Assembly (NCBI GenBank): GCA_020061355.1
Contig: JAGUYK010000006.1
Coordinates: 372,001-436,000, forward strand
Direction of reading: 5' to 3'
Source of the DNA: Ignavibacteriales bacterium
GTDB lineage: Bacteria > Bacteroidota > Ignavibacteria > Ignavibacteriales > Melioribacteraceae
Length of the DNA stretch: 64,000 nt
Shown one piece after another: positions 45,201-52,831 of the stretch (position 1 is its first letter; each line of letters opens with the position of its first letter). The position numbers and the translations under genes are program-made. The notes beneath the pieces were generated by a model. It worked only from the letters and a program-made list of their open reading frames with translations, searched no databases and was not told the origin of the DNA.

Positions 45201-45644
45201 TCCTTTCCCTTCGACAGTGTACCAATAAACATGTCCAACTCCTGTTCCATCGGGACCAAGGGAAGGGACAACGCCGGAAGGCAATTGAGCTTGAATAGTA
45301 TTCATCCTTTCGAGTACACGTGTTCGCGCAAAATAAGTATCAACACCATCTTCGAAGACAACAAAGACGAAAGACATCCCAAACATTGAAGAAGCCCGGA
45401 CAGCTTTAACTTTTGTTAATCCTTGCAATCCGGAAACTATTGGATATGTAACCTGGTCTTCAATTATTTGAGGTGAGCGCCCCATCCATTCCGTATAAAT
45501 TATTACTTGATTTTCCGAGAGATCTGGTATTGCATCGACTGGTAGATTGATGACACTGTAAATTCCAAAACCAATGACGATTATATAAATCAAAATTACA
45601 ATGAACCTGTTGTTGGCAGACCAATCAATTATTTTTTCTATCAT
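42267..45644 (-). CDS. cusA: Heavy-metal efflux RND pump (CusA type)
   Basis: 1125 residues, inner-membrane proton-driven RND pump of the HME group (Cu/Ag). Features are twelve transmembrane helices with TM4 signature GGIILAIGVIVDSSIVLVEN, the N-terminal VNLPVDAIPDLSENQVIIYT, and NRINMLSTGVRTDIGFKIFG with metal-contact methionines in the periplasmic part. About 50 residues (around 790-840) are an inserted Ser/Met/Gly/Asn-rich stretch that includes LPAGQAG, encoded by a palindromic repeat. The insertion lies in a periplasmic loop. First gene of the cusACB operon. Confidence 0.93.
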   Translation of the reverse strand: MIEKIIDWSANNRFIVILIYIIVIGFGIYSVINLPVDAIPDLSENQVIIYTEWMGRSPQIIEDQVTYPIVSGLQGLTKVKAVRASSMFGMSFVFVVFEDGVDTYFARTRVLERMNTIQAQLPSGVVPSLGPDGTGVGHVYWYTVEGKGYDLGTLRAIQDWYIRYKLSSVDGVAEVASIGGFVKQYQVDVNPTDLRAYNLTVSDVVNAIQRSNSEVGGKILEISDAEYFVRGQGYIQSKDDVENTVIKTASNGIPILIKNIASVSLGGDIRRGALEKNGEGEVVGGIIVMRTGENAQKVIDLVKEKIKEISPGLPPGVEIVTSYDRSTLIKEAIGTLDRALIEAAITVSIMIAIFLLHWRSIVRILIEIPIAVLISFVLMYMFDITSNIMSLGGIILAIGVIVDSSIVLVENAYRNIAKAIEVKGKLTADEYKKISIDSAKQVGRAIFFSELIILVSFIPVFLLTGQEGKLFKPLAFTKSFMMIGSAIVVLSLIPVLMTMLMRGKFRPEEKNPSTRFFIRIYEPVIHWVLKHRKTTIAINVIALLITVPMVLNTGSEFMPPLDEGSILYMPVTLPGASITEVNRILQEQDKIIMTVPEVHHVLGKTGRAETATDNAPLSMIETIILLKPKSEWRSGITKRDIVAELDSKLQIPGVRNGWTQPIINRINMLSTGVRTDIGFKIFGSNLDTLETYAIKAENLLKSVDGAADVVAERVQNGYYLDINIKRGIAARYGVNVRDLQDIIETAIGGQNLGIVIEGRMRFPIRMRYQKDYRDNIDELKSLIVPIVLSNPMVVQSSSSLPAGQAGSMSGGGMNSSNSGRMSSSMGSLNQSSIIPQVSNTQNIFSLTSVNQNTITYLPLAELADINLVTGPPMISSENGMLRSIVFMNTRGRDMGSVMVDAKEIIETGLILPSGYSYTWSGQYESKMRAQQTIQIIMPVVFLLIFLLLYFTLKDYVEAGVVMLSVPFALIGGMYLIFILGYNFSVAVWVGFIALYGIAVETGVVMVVYLHEALDKRLRAFHKGERGHLTKDDIYEATVEGSVLRLRPKLMTVGTSMVGLIPIMWATGTGSDVMKPLTAPMIGGLLTSAIHVLVVTPILFAMMKEHALKKGKLEISKTAGWMKEGE
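43228..43248. repeat. Palindromic repeat in frame inside cusA
   Basis: CCTGCCTG, loop ACCGG, CAGGCAGG gives a perfect 8-pair stem. On the coding strand it reads as LPAGQAG, which is part of the low-complexity insertion of the pump. A related imperfect form, CCTGC ... GCAGG, lies at 63501-63515 in intergenic DNA. Confidence 0.7.
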
Positions 45645-45776
45645 ATTTATTCTCTTAAATTAAGTACGATTTTTTAAATTTAGTAAGGTATGTATATCAT
45701 TAACGTTTACATGAAACCGTGTAAGAATTGCAATGATATTACAATCAATCCTAAATGAATAAAATAGATAGGTAAA

Positions 45777-46157
45777 TCAGATTAGAAAAGTGCAGTTATA
45801 GAGATATAAAGAGGGTGGATCGGAATCACTATGAATATGATTTGTTGAGAAATTTATTTCATTATTTCCGGTATTCGGAAAATTCTCAACATGAAAAAAA
45901 GTAACTAGTAATTCAAAAGAGTTTTGAACAAACTTTGCTTCGGACTTATGTGAATCTGATAATTTAATTGTAGTAACATCGTCGGTGCAGCAGGTGTCTC
46001 CGCAGGAACTATCGCAGCCGCAAGGGTCTTCGTCGCCATGTGTTCTAACAATACTAACGTCGCTTATTTCACCGCCGCAGAAATGAAGAGTGACAGTAAA
46101 TCCCGTTGTTAAAAACAGATATACAACAGCAAATGATATTTGAATTATCTTTTTCAC
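45777..46157 (-). CDS. HYC_CC_PP-type small secreted protein
   Basis: 126 residues with a hydrophobic signal/anchor at the N terminus (about 1-25), then VTLHFCGGEISD, a cysteine-rich cluster (DPCGCDSSCGDTCCTDD) and the C-terminal DPPSLYLYN segment. This order of HFCGG, CC and PP matches the small HYC_CC_PP proteins of Bacteroidota that neighbour copper genes. It is 132 bases upstream of cusA on the same strand; the gap may hold the operon promoter. Likely a metal-binding periplasmic protein. Confidence 0.75.
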   Translation of the reverse strand: MKKIIQISFAVVYLFLTTGFTVTLHFCGGEISDVSIVRTHGDEDPCGCDSSCGDTCCTDDVTTIKLSDSHKSEAKFVQNSFELLVTFFHVENFPNTGNNEINFSTNHIHSDSDPPSLYLYNCTFLI

Positions 46158-46196
46158 GGCGCAAATATAATAAAACCCAGGGTTCTATTTAAAGTA

Positions 46197-46229
46197 AAAA
46201 AGTCCGCCCATGCCAAAAGCGGACTTTTT
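46197..46229. terminator. Bidirectional intrinsic terminator
   Basis: AAAAAGTCCGC and GCGGACTTTTT form an 11-pair stem with a short loop, giving T runs on both strands. It sits just after the SPFH gene stop (minus) and upstream of the HYC_CC_PP gene. Confidence 0.9.
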
Positions 46230-46244
46230 GATTCAAAAACAGAA

Positions 46245-47114
46245 TTATTGATTACCCAAAATTACAGGTAAACCATCTTTCCCGGCACCAATTATAATTA
46301 CTTTGCTGTTCTGAGAGCTCGCTAGTTTTTCAGTTGCCTCAATTCCTTTCCATTGTAAAAGCTGCTGACTGATGCCGCGTGCAACAATATCCTGGAAGTC
46401 TGCAATGCCTTTAGCTTCTATCCGTTTTCTATCAGCTTCCTGGGATTCACGTTGTAGAACAAACTGCATCCTCTGACTTTCCTGTTCAGCTTTGAGTTTT
46501 TCTTCAATGGAAGCAGTTAATCCTGCCGGTAATGCTATTTGCCTTAGTGGTGCAGCGTCGATCAATATACCTCTCGGACCTACAAGTTTTTCAAGCTCAT
46601 CTTTTATTTCATGAGCAAGGACTTCTCTTGAAGAAGTATAAAGTGCTTTTGCTTCATACTTTGCTGTTGTGCCTCTAACCACAGATCGAAACTGCGGTAT
46701 TAAGATAATGTCAGCATAATTTTCTCCAACAGTTTTGTAAATCTTCGAAGCATTATCCGGATCGAGTGAAAAGAGAAGGCTTATCTCAAGCTGAACGTTT
46801 TGACCTTCCTGTGATGGAACATTCATCATTTCTTTCAACTCCTGGGTTTTAATGCTGAAGTTGACAACACGTGCCATCGGATTTACAAAGTTAACGCCGG
46901 CTTTCAATGTGTTATCGCTAACATTACCGAGAAAATCTACAACACCAACGGTTCCCGCCGGAACAACAGTAAACAATTGAAGCAATGCTACAATGGCTCC
47001 AACACCAATTCCGACTAATGAAAATCTGGCTTCCTGGTATCTACCGAATTTTTTCATACTTCGGTAAGCAAAAATCGAAGCAACTACAACAATTAATGCA
47101 ATGATGAATAACAT
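46245..47114 (-). CDS. SPFH/prohibitin family membrane protein
   Basis: 289 residues. Two N-terminal hydrophobic segments (about 3-20, 30-52) anchor a prohibitin-type SPFH domain (VVPAGTVGVVDFLGNVSDNTL, AGVNFVNPMARVVNFSIKTQELKEM) followed by a coiled coil (KLKAEQESQRMQFVLQRESQEADRKRIEAKG). Members form large membrane rings that guard protease complexes such as FtsH. Function here is inferred. It is divergent from ggt; a terminator follows its stop. Confidence 0.9.
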   Translation of the reverse strand: MLFIIALIVVVASIFAYRSMKKFGRYQEARFSLVGIGVGAIVALLQLFTVVPAGTVGVVDFLGNVSDNTLKAGVNFVNPMARVVNFSIKTQELKEMMNVPSQEGQNVQLEISLLFSLDPDNASKIYKTVGENYADIILIPQFRSVVRGTTAKYEAKALYTSSREVLAHEIKDELEKLVGPRGILIDAAPLRQIALPAGLTASIEEKLKAEQESQRMQFVLQRESQEADRKRIEAKGIADFQDIVARGISQQLLQWKGIEATEKLASSQNSKVIIIGAGKDGLPVILGNQ

Positions 47115-47242
47115 GTTTCCTCCTGTTTTTTATGTGATTAAATCTTAAAAGTGAAAAATTGCTTAAGAAATTTTTTACAAAATTACTTTTGCTTTACTTA
47201 TCAATAAGTTAATTTACAATAAAATATTAATAGAGTTATAAA

Positions 47243-48934
47243 ATGAAGAAAATCAGTCTTCTTTTTTTTATCGGAATTGTATCTATTAGCCTTGCACAGG
47301 ATAGAATTACCGGGAAGTCATTCGCCACCCGTTCAGAAGTAATTGCAAAACACGGAATGGCCGCAACAAGTCAACCCCTTGCAACACAAGTCGCATTAGA
47401 TATACTAAAGAAAGGCGGAAGTGCAATTGATGCGGCAATCGCGGCAAATGCATGTCTTGGTTTAATGGAACCGACCGGTAGCGGAATTGGCGGTGATCTT
47501 TTTGCAATTGTATGGAGCGCAAAAGATCAAAAACTTTTCGGATTGAATGGAAGCGGGCGATCTCCGTATTCACTAACACTTGAACATTTCAAAAAAAATA
47601 ATATAAAACACGTACCGGCACTTGGACCATTACCCGTTAGTGTGCCGGGTTGTGTTGACGGCTGGTTCGAACTGCATAAGAAGTTCGGAAAACTTCCAAT
47701 GACGGAAATTTTAGAACCGGCAATTAAATATGCACGCGAAGGATTTCCGGTTTCCGAATTGATTTCATATTACTGGCAGAGAAATGTACAATCGCTCAAG
47801 AGATTTCCGGGATTTGAAGAAATTTTTATGAAGAATGGAAAAGGTCCGGCTAAAGGAGAAATCTGGACTAATCCGTATCTCGCTAATACTTATGAAAGAA
47901 TTGCAAAGGAAGGAAGAGATTATTTTTACAAAGGTGAAGTTGCAAAAGTAATTGATGCCTACATGAAAGACGTCGGCGGATTTTTATCATATAAAGATTT
48001 AGCAGACCACACCTCTGAATGGGTTGAACCGGTTTCAACTAATTACCGCGGTTATGATGTGTGGGAGCTACCACCCAACGGACAGGGAATAGCGGCATTG
48101 CAAATGTTGAATATTCTCGAAAAATATCCGGTTAAAGATTTTGGATTCGGATCTAAGGAACATATTCATTACTTCGTCGAAGCAAAGAAACTTGCATTTG
48201 AAGACCGTGCTAAATTCTATGCCGATCCTGTGTTTAATAAAATTCCTGTTAAAGAATTGATCTCGAAAGAATATGCAGAGCAGAGAAGAAAACTAATTAA
48301 TGATAACCGCGCTGCAAGAACATACGATGCAGGCAATCCGGCTTTGAAAGAAGGGGATACAATCTATCTTACAGTAGCCGATGAAGAAGGGAATATGATT
48401 TCGCTGATTCAAAGCAATTACCGCGGTATGGGAAGCGGAATGACACCTTATAGGCTCGGCTTTGTTCTACAGGACCGTGGTGAAATGTTTATGCTTGAAG
48501 AGGATCATTTCAATACGTATGAACCGCATAAGAGACCATTTCATACAATCATTCCGGCGTTTGTTACAAAAGATGGAAAACCATTCTTGAGTTTTGGCGT
48601 AATGGGCGGCGCTACTCAGCCGCAAGGACATGTGCAAATAGTTATGAACATAATTGATTTCGGGATGAACATTCAGGAAGCCGGAGACGCACCTAGAATT
48701 TTACATGAGGGTTCTTCCGAACCAACCGGTGAAAAGATGACAACGGGTGGCGAGGTTTGTCTGGAGTCTGCTTTCGATTACGAAGTTATCCGGGAGTTGA
48801 TTAAGATGGGTCACAAAATCCGTTATGATGTTGGAAACTACGGAGGTTATCAGGCAATTATGTTTGATGCGGTTAATAAAGTTTATTATGGTGCGTCGGA
48901 ATCGAGAAAAGACGGACAAGCGGCGGGGTATTAG
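47243..48934 (+). CDS. ggt: Gamma-glutamyltransferase
   Basis: 563-residue exported hydrolase/transferase for gamma-glutamyl compounds such as glutathione. It has a signal peptide (to about 18, SLAQ), the large subunit with MAATSQPLATQVALDILKKG and TGSGIGGDLFAIV, the probable autoprocessing Thr in EGDTIYLTVADEEGN, and small-subunit motifs SLIQSNYRGMGSGM and GVMGGATQPQGHVQ. Length is typical. It provides glutamate and cysteine or degrades glutathione in the periplasm. A terminator follows. Confidence 0.93.
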   Translation: MKKISLLFFIGIVSISLAQDRITGKSFATRSEVIAKHGMAATSQPLATQVALDILKKGGSAIDAAIAANACLGLMEPTGSGIGGDLFAIVWSAKDQKLFGLNGSGRSPYSLTLEHFKKNNIKHVPALGPLPVSVPGCVDGWFELHKKFGKLPMTEILEPAIKYAREGFPVSELISYYWQRNVQSLKRFPGFEEIFMKNGKGPAKGEIWTNPYLANTYERIAKEGRDYFYKGEVAKVIDAYMKDVGGFLSYKDLADHTSEWVEPVSTNYRGYDVWELPPNGQGIAALQMLNILEKYPVKDFGFGSKEHIHYFVEAKKLAFEDRAKFYADPVFNKIPVKELISKEYAEQRRKLINDNRAARTYDAGNPALKEGDTIYLTVADEEGNMISLIQSNYRGMGSGMTPYRLGFVLQDRGEMFMLEEDHFNTYEPHKRPFHTIIPAFVTKDGKPFLSFGVMGGATQPQGHVQIVMNIIDFGMNIQEAGDAPRILHEGSSEPTGEKMTTGGEVCLESAFDYEVIRELIKMGHKIRYDVGNYGGYQAIMFDAVNKVYYGASESRKDGQAAGY

Positions 48935-48951
48935 AACTAATTGAGAATTTA

Positions 48952-48984
48952 GAATTGGGAATTGCGAATTGTAATTCCCAATTC
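48952..48984 (+). terminator. Hairpin terminator after ggt
   Basis: GAATTGGGAATT (48952-48963) and AATTCCCAATTC (48973-48984) form a perfect 12-pair stem followed by TTCTATATA. The flanks contain AATTGAGAATT-type repeat units also seen at the start of cusC. Confidence 0.7.
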
Positions 48985-49008
48985 TTCTATATAATTAGTT
49001 ATTGCGAG

Positions 49009-49689
49009 TTATTCTTTTTTGGTTTTATATACTTCAACTATTACAAGTACCATTATAACAAGTATCAAAATATTCCAAACAACAACACTTGTAATCCCGG
49101 GCCATGCCATTAACCACGAAGTACCAAAAGCAGTTGCGGCAGCACCTAAAATACTTATTACACCGTTTGCAATTAAAAGGTAACGGATTAATGTCAAACG
49201 TAAGCCCTTTCTGAATACCGGTGCAATTAGTATTGTTGCACCACCCAAGAATCCGTATCCGAACATTTCAAGTGTCCATCCTATAGAATTTGGGTTAGCC
49301 ATCGTGAATAATCCTGCAAGCTGCTCATTGGATATTACAAGTGCCGGTACTAATCCAATTTGAATCGCATAATTTAAACCGACCAGAGCCGCATATACTG
49401 CAGTGAAAATATTTGCCGCTATCCGGAAAATTTTCTGAGTCCCTGTAGATGCCAGTCTAAAAGAGGTTGATATAAAAAATGTAAAACCGGTAAGAAGGAT
49501 AAATCCGAATATATAGGGTATAGTTTGTACGAAGTGAAAATTAGCTGCGAATGTTTCTGAATTTTTCCACGCTGGTTGTGGTTTAATAAATGTAAGTAAT
49601 ATTCCGATAGGGCCTGAAAATAAGATTCCTGCAATTACAATAATCGCAGATATTAAGAGTATTTTCTGATTAGCGCTGAACCGTTTCAT
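49009..49689 (-). CDS. Polytopic membrane protein of unknown function
   Basis: 226 residues with about seven hydrophobic helices (near 10-30, 55-75, 87-107, 128-148, 150-165, 170-188, 197-220). No catalytic or transport motif is recognised. It follows the sbtB-like gene by 18 bases on the same strand, so it may belong to the bicarbonate-uptake transcription unit. It could be a DUF4386-like protein, but this is not certain. Confidence 0.55.
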   Translation of the reverse strand: MKRFSANQKILLISAIIVIAGILFSGPIGILLTFIKPQPAWKNSETFAANFHFVQTIPYIFGFILLTGFTFFISTSFRLASTGTQKIFRIAANIFTAVYAALVGLNYAIQIGLVPALVISNEQLAGLFTMANPNSIGWTLEMFGYGFLGGATILIAPVFRKGLRLTLIRYLLIANGVISILGAAATAFGTSWLMAWPGITSVVVWNILILVIMVLVIVEVYKTKKE

Positions 49690-49707
49690 CTATTCTCCTG
49701 ATAATTT

Positions 49708-50001
49708 TTAAAATTTTTCTGAACGCATAACCTGTATGTCGGTTGTAAATACGACCATTGCATAATTTGAACAATAATTTTTCTGGCAATGATCTAAAAT
49801 TGCGTGAGCAGTTGAATCATTGCATATAATCTCAATCTTTATGTTTTGACTTTGTCCCCAATCCGCACTTCTTGTACCATGTGCACCGCTACCGCGTGCT
49901 TCAATAATGGTATATCCTTTAGCGCCAAGTATCTTAAGATCTTTTACAAGCATCGATTCGAGGATTGATTCTGTAATAATTGTTACCAATTTTTTATTCA
50001 T
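49708..50001 (-). CDS. sbtB: PII-like signal protein of the SbtB type
   Basis: 97 residues with a PII-like fold: KLVTIITESILESMLVKDLKILG, and a T-loop-type segment YTIIEARGSGAHGTRSADWG resembling cyanobacterial SbtB, then KIEIICNDSTAHAILDHCQKNY. Such proteins bind adenine nucleotides and control SbtA. It lacks the C-terminal CGxxxC tail typical of cyanobacterial SbtB; two other cysteines occur near residue 72-77. Follows sbtA by 10 bases, consistent with a transporter-regulator pair. Confidence 0.8.
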   Translation of the reverse strand: MNKKLVTIITESILESMLVKDLKILGAKGYTIIEARGSGAHGTRSADWGQSQNIKIEIICNDSTAHAILDHCQKNYCSNYAMVVFTTDIQVMRSEKF

Positions 50002-50011
50002 ATTAATACCT

Positions 50012-50959
50012 TTAATGAATCATTAACGACATCCAATAGTAAATTGGAATTCCAAAAATCAGATTAAACGGAAAAGTAACAACCAGCGAAGCAGTTAAGT
50101 AATAAGTTGGATTTGCTTCCGGAACAGCAATGCGCATTGCAGCTGGTGCGGCTATGTAAGAAGCACTTCCAGCTAATGTTGCAAGAACAGCAGTCCCGCC
50201 GATTGAAAGTCCGGCATAATATCCAATAACCGTTCCGAGTGTACCTGAAATTAAGGGCATGAAAATTCCAAATACTATTAGAAAAGTTCCGGCACTTTTT
50301 AAATCCGAAAGCCTTCGCGAGGCTACAAGTCCCATCTCAAGAAGAAAGAATGTTAATGCACCTTTAAATGGGTCGAAGAAAACTATTTTTACCGATGCGA
50401 TCCCCTGTGGTCCAAGAATGTATCCGGCTACTAATCCCGACAGTAATAGATAGATACTTTTTCCGAAGATAACTTCGTGAACCAACTTACCGTAAGAAAC
50501 TCTTGTCTTGCTTGCTCTCAAGCGTGCTATAAAAATCCCTACTGCAATTGCCGGAATTTCGAGCAGAACGAGTAATACTGTTGTGTATTCTTCATATCTA
50601 ACACCTATTCTATCAAGATATATGAGAACAACGGCGAATGTTACAGCGCTAACCGATCCATAATGTGCAGCAATAGCTGCAGAATCCGCCTTATTAAATT
50701 TTCCTATTCTTCTTAAAATTAAATACGCAATAACCGGAATTATTAATCCAACAAAGATTGCACCTGTTGCCGGTATTATCAGAGCCGTTAAATTTGTTTC
50801 AGCTAATTGTACGCCTCCCTTTAAACCGATTGCAAGCAGAAGATAAATGCTTATTATTTCGTAGATAGCCTCGGGTAATTTTAAATCCGATTTTACAATT
50901 CCCGCAATCAGACCGATTATAAAGAAAAGAATTGCAGGGTCCTTAAGGTTCTCAATCAT
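50012..50959 (-). CDS. sbtA: Sodium-dependent bicarbonate transporter family permease (SbtA)
   Basis: 315 residues, about ten transmembrane helices in two inverted halves, as in SbtA. Diagnostic segments are LLLAIGLKGGVQLAETNL, AIAAHYGSVSAVTFAVVLIYL (matching the SVSAVTF signature), LTFFLLEMGLVASRRLSDL and LATLAGSASYIAAPAAMRIAVPEANP. Cyanobacterial SbtA imports bicarbonate with Na+. Its neighbour sbtB makes this the classic pair. The host appears heterotrophic; bicarbonate could feed carboxylases and carbamoyl phosphate synthase. Confidence 0.9.
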   Translation of the reverse strand: MIENLKDPAILFFIIGLIAGIVKSDLKLPEAIYEIISIYLLLAIGLKGGVQLAETNLTALIIPATGAIFVGLIIPVIAYLILRRIGKFNKADSAAIAAHYGSVSAVTFAVVLIYLDRIGVRYEEYTTVLLVLLEIPAIAVGIFIARLRASKTRVSYGKLVHEVIFGKSIYLLLSGLVAGYILGPQGIASVKIVFFDPFKGALTFFLLEMGLVASRRLSDLKSAGTFLIVFGIFMPLISGTLGTVIGYYAGLSIGGTAVLATLAGSASYIAAPAAMRIAVPEANPTYYLTASLVVTFPFNLIFGIPIYYWMSLMIH

Positions 50960-51132
50960 TAAGTTTCTTTCTAAATATTTTTGATTAAAAGAAGAGGAAG
51001 TGTTTTAACTATTACCTCATAAAATTAGTAAATCTTATTAGAAAAGTAGAACCTTTGTGAAATAATTTTCTTGTTATTTTGTTTATAAATGTAAGGTTTT
51101 GTAAGGTTCTCAATTTTACTTATTTTTACACC

Positions 51133-51205
51133 GCACCCTTAGCTCAGCTGGTAGAGCATATGACTCTTAATCATCAGGTCGCGGGTTCGAGTCCCGCAGG
51201 GTGCA
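51133..51205 (+). tRNA. tRNA-Lys (anticodon CTT)
   Basis: 73-base cloverleaf. The acceptor pairs GCACCCT with AGGGTGC, discriminator A at 51205. D arm TAGCTCAGCTGGTAGAGCA, anticodon loop CTCTTAA (anticodon CTT, codon AAG), T arm GCGGGTTCGAGTCCCGC. One base pair at the bottom of the anticodon stem is a mismatch. CCA is not encoded. The 3' end is a typical attachment site for tyrosine recombinases, and an integrase gene begins 106 bases downstream. Confidence 0.95.
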
Positions 51206-51212
51206 CAAAAAG

Positions 51213-51247
51213 CCCCGAAATCGAAAGAAATCGGGGTTTTATTTTTT
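51213..51247. terminator. Terminator between tRNA-Lys and the integrase gene
   Basis: CCCCGA (51213-51218) and TCGGGG (51231-51236) form a stem followed by TTTTATTTTTT on the plus strand, ending the tRNA transcript. It also forms a stem on the opposite strand after the integrase stop. Confidence 0.8.
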
Positions 51248-51310
51248 AAAGAATTCTGAATTTGACTATTTTTTGCCAACTTTACATAATAAACTACTTC
51301 AGTTTCTACT

Positions 51311-52426
51311 TCAGTTTTTATTTGTCTTTCCTTGTAATCTCTCAAATATCTTCTTTACTCGATCTGTTACCGAATCAAATGGTAAATCTTTTACGGATAT
51401 ATATTTCAATAATTCTTTACTCATCTGATCTGTATCTATTTTATTGTAGAATCTATCGGTAGTAGATGTATGCGCATGTCCGACTAATTCTTTAACAACC
51501 GATTCATCCATACCATTCTTTCGAGCAATTGTAATGAAAGTTTTTCTGAATGAGCGGGAGGTATACTTTCTATCTTTAAGATCGATTACATCAAAGTATC
51601 GACTGATTGCCCGCTGAAGAGATTCACCATTCTTATAATCCAATAGTTTTCCTTCTGGATGTTCTTCTTTTATTCTTTTGAATATTGGAAGCAAATCTCG
51701 ATGGAAAGCGATTTCGCGATTTACCTTCCTCTTTGGAGAATAGTACTTTAATAAACAACCACGCAAATTAATGTCCTCAACTTTTATTGAAATCAAATCG
51801 GAAGCCCGCAAACCTGTATAGTAGAGTACAGCTATCAACGTTTTGAAGCTTTCGCTCTTCTTTGCTTTATCCAACATGCTGAATATCACCGCAAGATCTT
51901 CAAGACCAATAATTATTTTCTCTCCTATTTCTAGTTTCGGCTTAACATCCCGATTGATCTTAAACATCGGTATATAGTTATACTCAAATAGAAAGTTTAG
52001 AAAGTGATTCATCTGTCTATAATACCCGAAGATGGAGTTCTTTTTCATCTTTAGTTGTTTGATTTTATTTAACCAATTCTCAACTGAAAGTTTGGTAATT
52101 ATAGAGCACGAATTCTCTTCTGGAAATGTTTTAATGAACATAGAGTAGAATCGCATATAATCTACTTTTGTCTTCGGATGTTTATGTTGGTTGTTTTTCA
52201 GGAAGTGGTTGAATGCATAGTGTATTGTATTCCTTCCGATTCCAAGAGTTTTATACTTTTCTTTCTCTTTCTTCAATTCTTTTTCAAATTCGCGGGCGAT
52301 CGTTTTTGCCTTCTTCATGTTTTCACTATTGTTTTCCAGCCCCAATGATTTATTCATATTCTTTTGTAAAGTGAAGTCATACCATGATATATATATTTTC
52401 TTTCCTTTAGGATATATACTTGCCAT
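51311..52426 (-). CDS. Tyrosine recombinase (integrase)
   Basis: 371 residues. N-terminal arm-type domain, core-binding domain (HHP..PKTKVDYMRFYSMF) and catalytic domain with Arg207 (TGLRASDL), Lys in the 232-234 region (SPKRKV), Arg294 (RSFRKTF; the expected His three residues before is Arg291 here), His317 (GHAHTSTT) and the nucleophile Tyr327 (RFYNKI). Catalyses site-specific integration/excision, here next to tRNA-Lys. Overlaps the HTH gene upstream by 20 bases. Confidence 0.9.
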   Translation of the reverse strand: MASIYPKGKKIYISWYDFTLQKNMNKSLGLENNSENMKKAKTIAREFEKELKKEKEKYKTLGIGRNTIHYAFNHFLKNNQHKHPKTKVDYMRFYSMFIKTFPEENSCSIITKLSVENWLNKIKQLKMKKNSIFGYYRQMNHFLNFLFEYNYIPMFKINRDVKPKLEIGEKIIIGLEDLAVIFSMLDKAKKSESFKTLIAVLYYTGLRASDLISIKVEDINLRGCLLKYYSPKRKVNREIAFHRDLLPIFKRIKEEHPEGKLLDYKNGESLQRAISRYFDVIDLKDRKYTSRSFRKTFITIARKNGMDESVVKELVGHAHTSTTDRFYNKIDTDQMSKELLKYISVKDLPFDSVTDRVKKIFERLQGKTNKN

Positions 52427-52724
52427 TTTCGTTCTCCATTATTCTATTTAATAAATTCAATGTGTTGATAGTTGATTTTTGATTAGTAGTTTCTCTAAAA
52501 GACTCGAGATTAACTTTATCTGAACTCAACTCATCAACCTTAATTGTATTTTCTTCAATATATTTTTGAATCTCTCTATAAGAGATTACATACCTATCAC
52601 CGATGGGAATAACTCCTATTTTGCCTGTCGCAATGAGAAGTCCTAACGCATCTTTGCCTATTGATAGGGCTTTCGCAGCTTCGGATTTACTGAAAAGCCT
52701 AAGTTCTTTGTATTCTTGTTCCAT
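52407..52724 (-). CDS. Helix-turn-helix/excisionase-like protein of the element
   Basis: 105 residues from ATG 52724 (GTG at 52769 also possible). The first 60 residues fit an excisionase-type HTH: FSKSEAAKALSIGKDALGLLI, GDRYVISYREIQKYIEENT. It probably directs excision or represses the integrase; the two genes overlap by 20 bases. A charged C-terminal tail has no recognised domain. The protein-coding direction and overlap match phage and ICE control modules. Confidence 0.75.
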   Translation of the reverse strand: MEQEYKELRLFSKSEAAKALSIGKDALGLLIATGKIGVIPIGDRYVISYREIQKYIEENTIKVDELSSDKVNLESFRETTNQKSTINTLNLLNRIMENENGKYIS

Positions 52725-52831
52725 CTTTCTTCGTTTCCTAATATTTAAAATGAATGACAGATCTGACACCTTCTCAACCTATTATTCAATAGAATAAGGC
52801 TTTTGAAAAGTGTCAGAAGTGTCAGAAATGA

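Noticed and set aside
51090..51108. Direct repeat TGTAAGGTT twice before the tRNA gene as integrase arm sites
   Set aside because: Lies on the host side of the tRNA, only two short copies, and more likely promoter-region chance.
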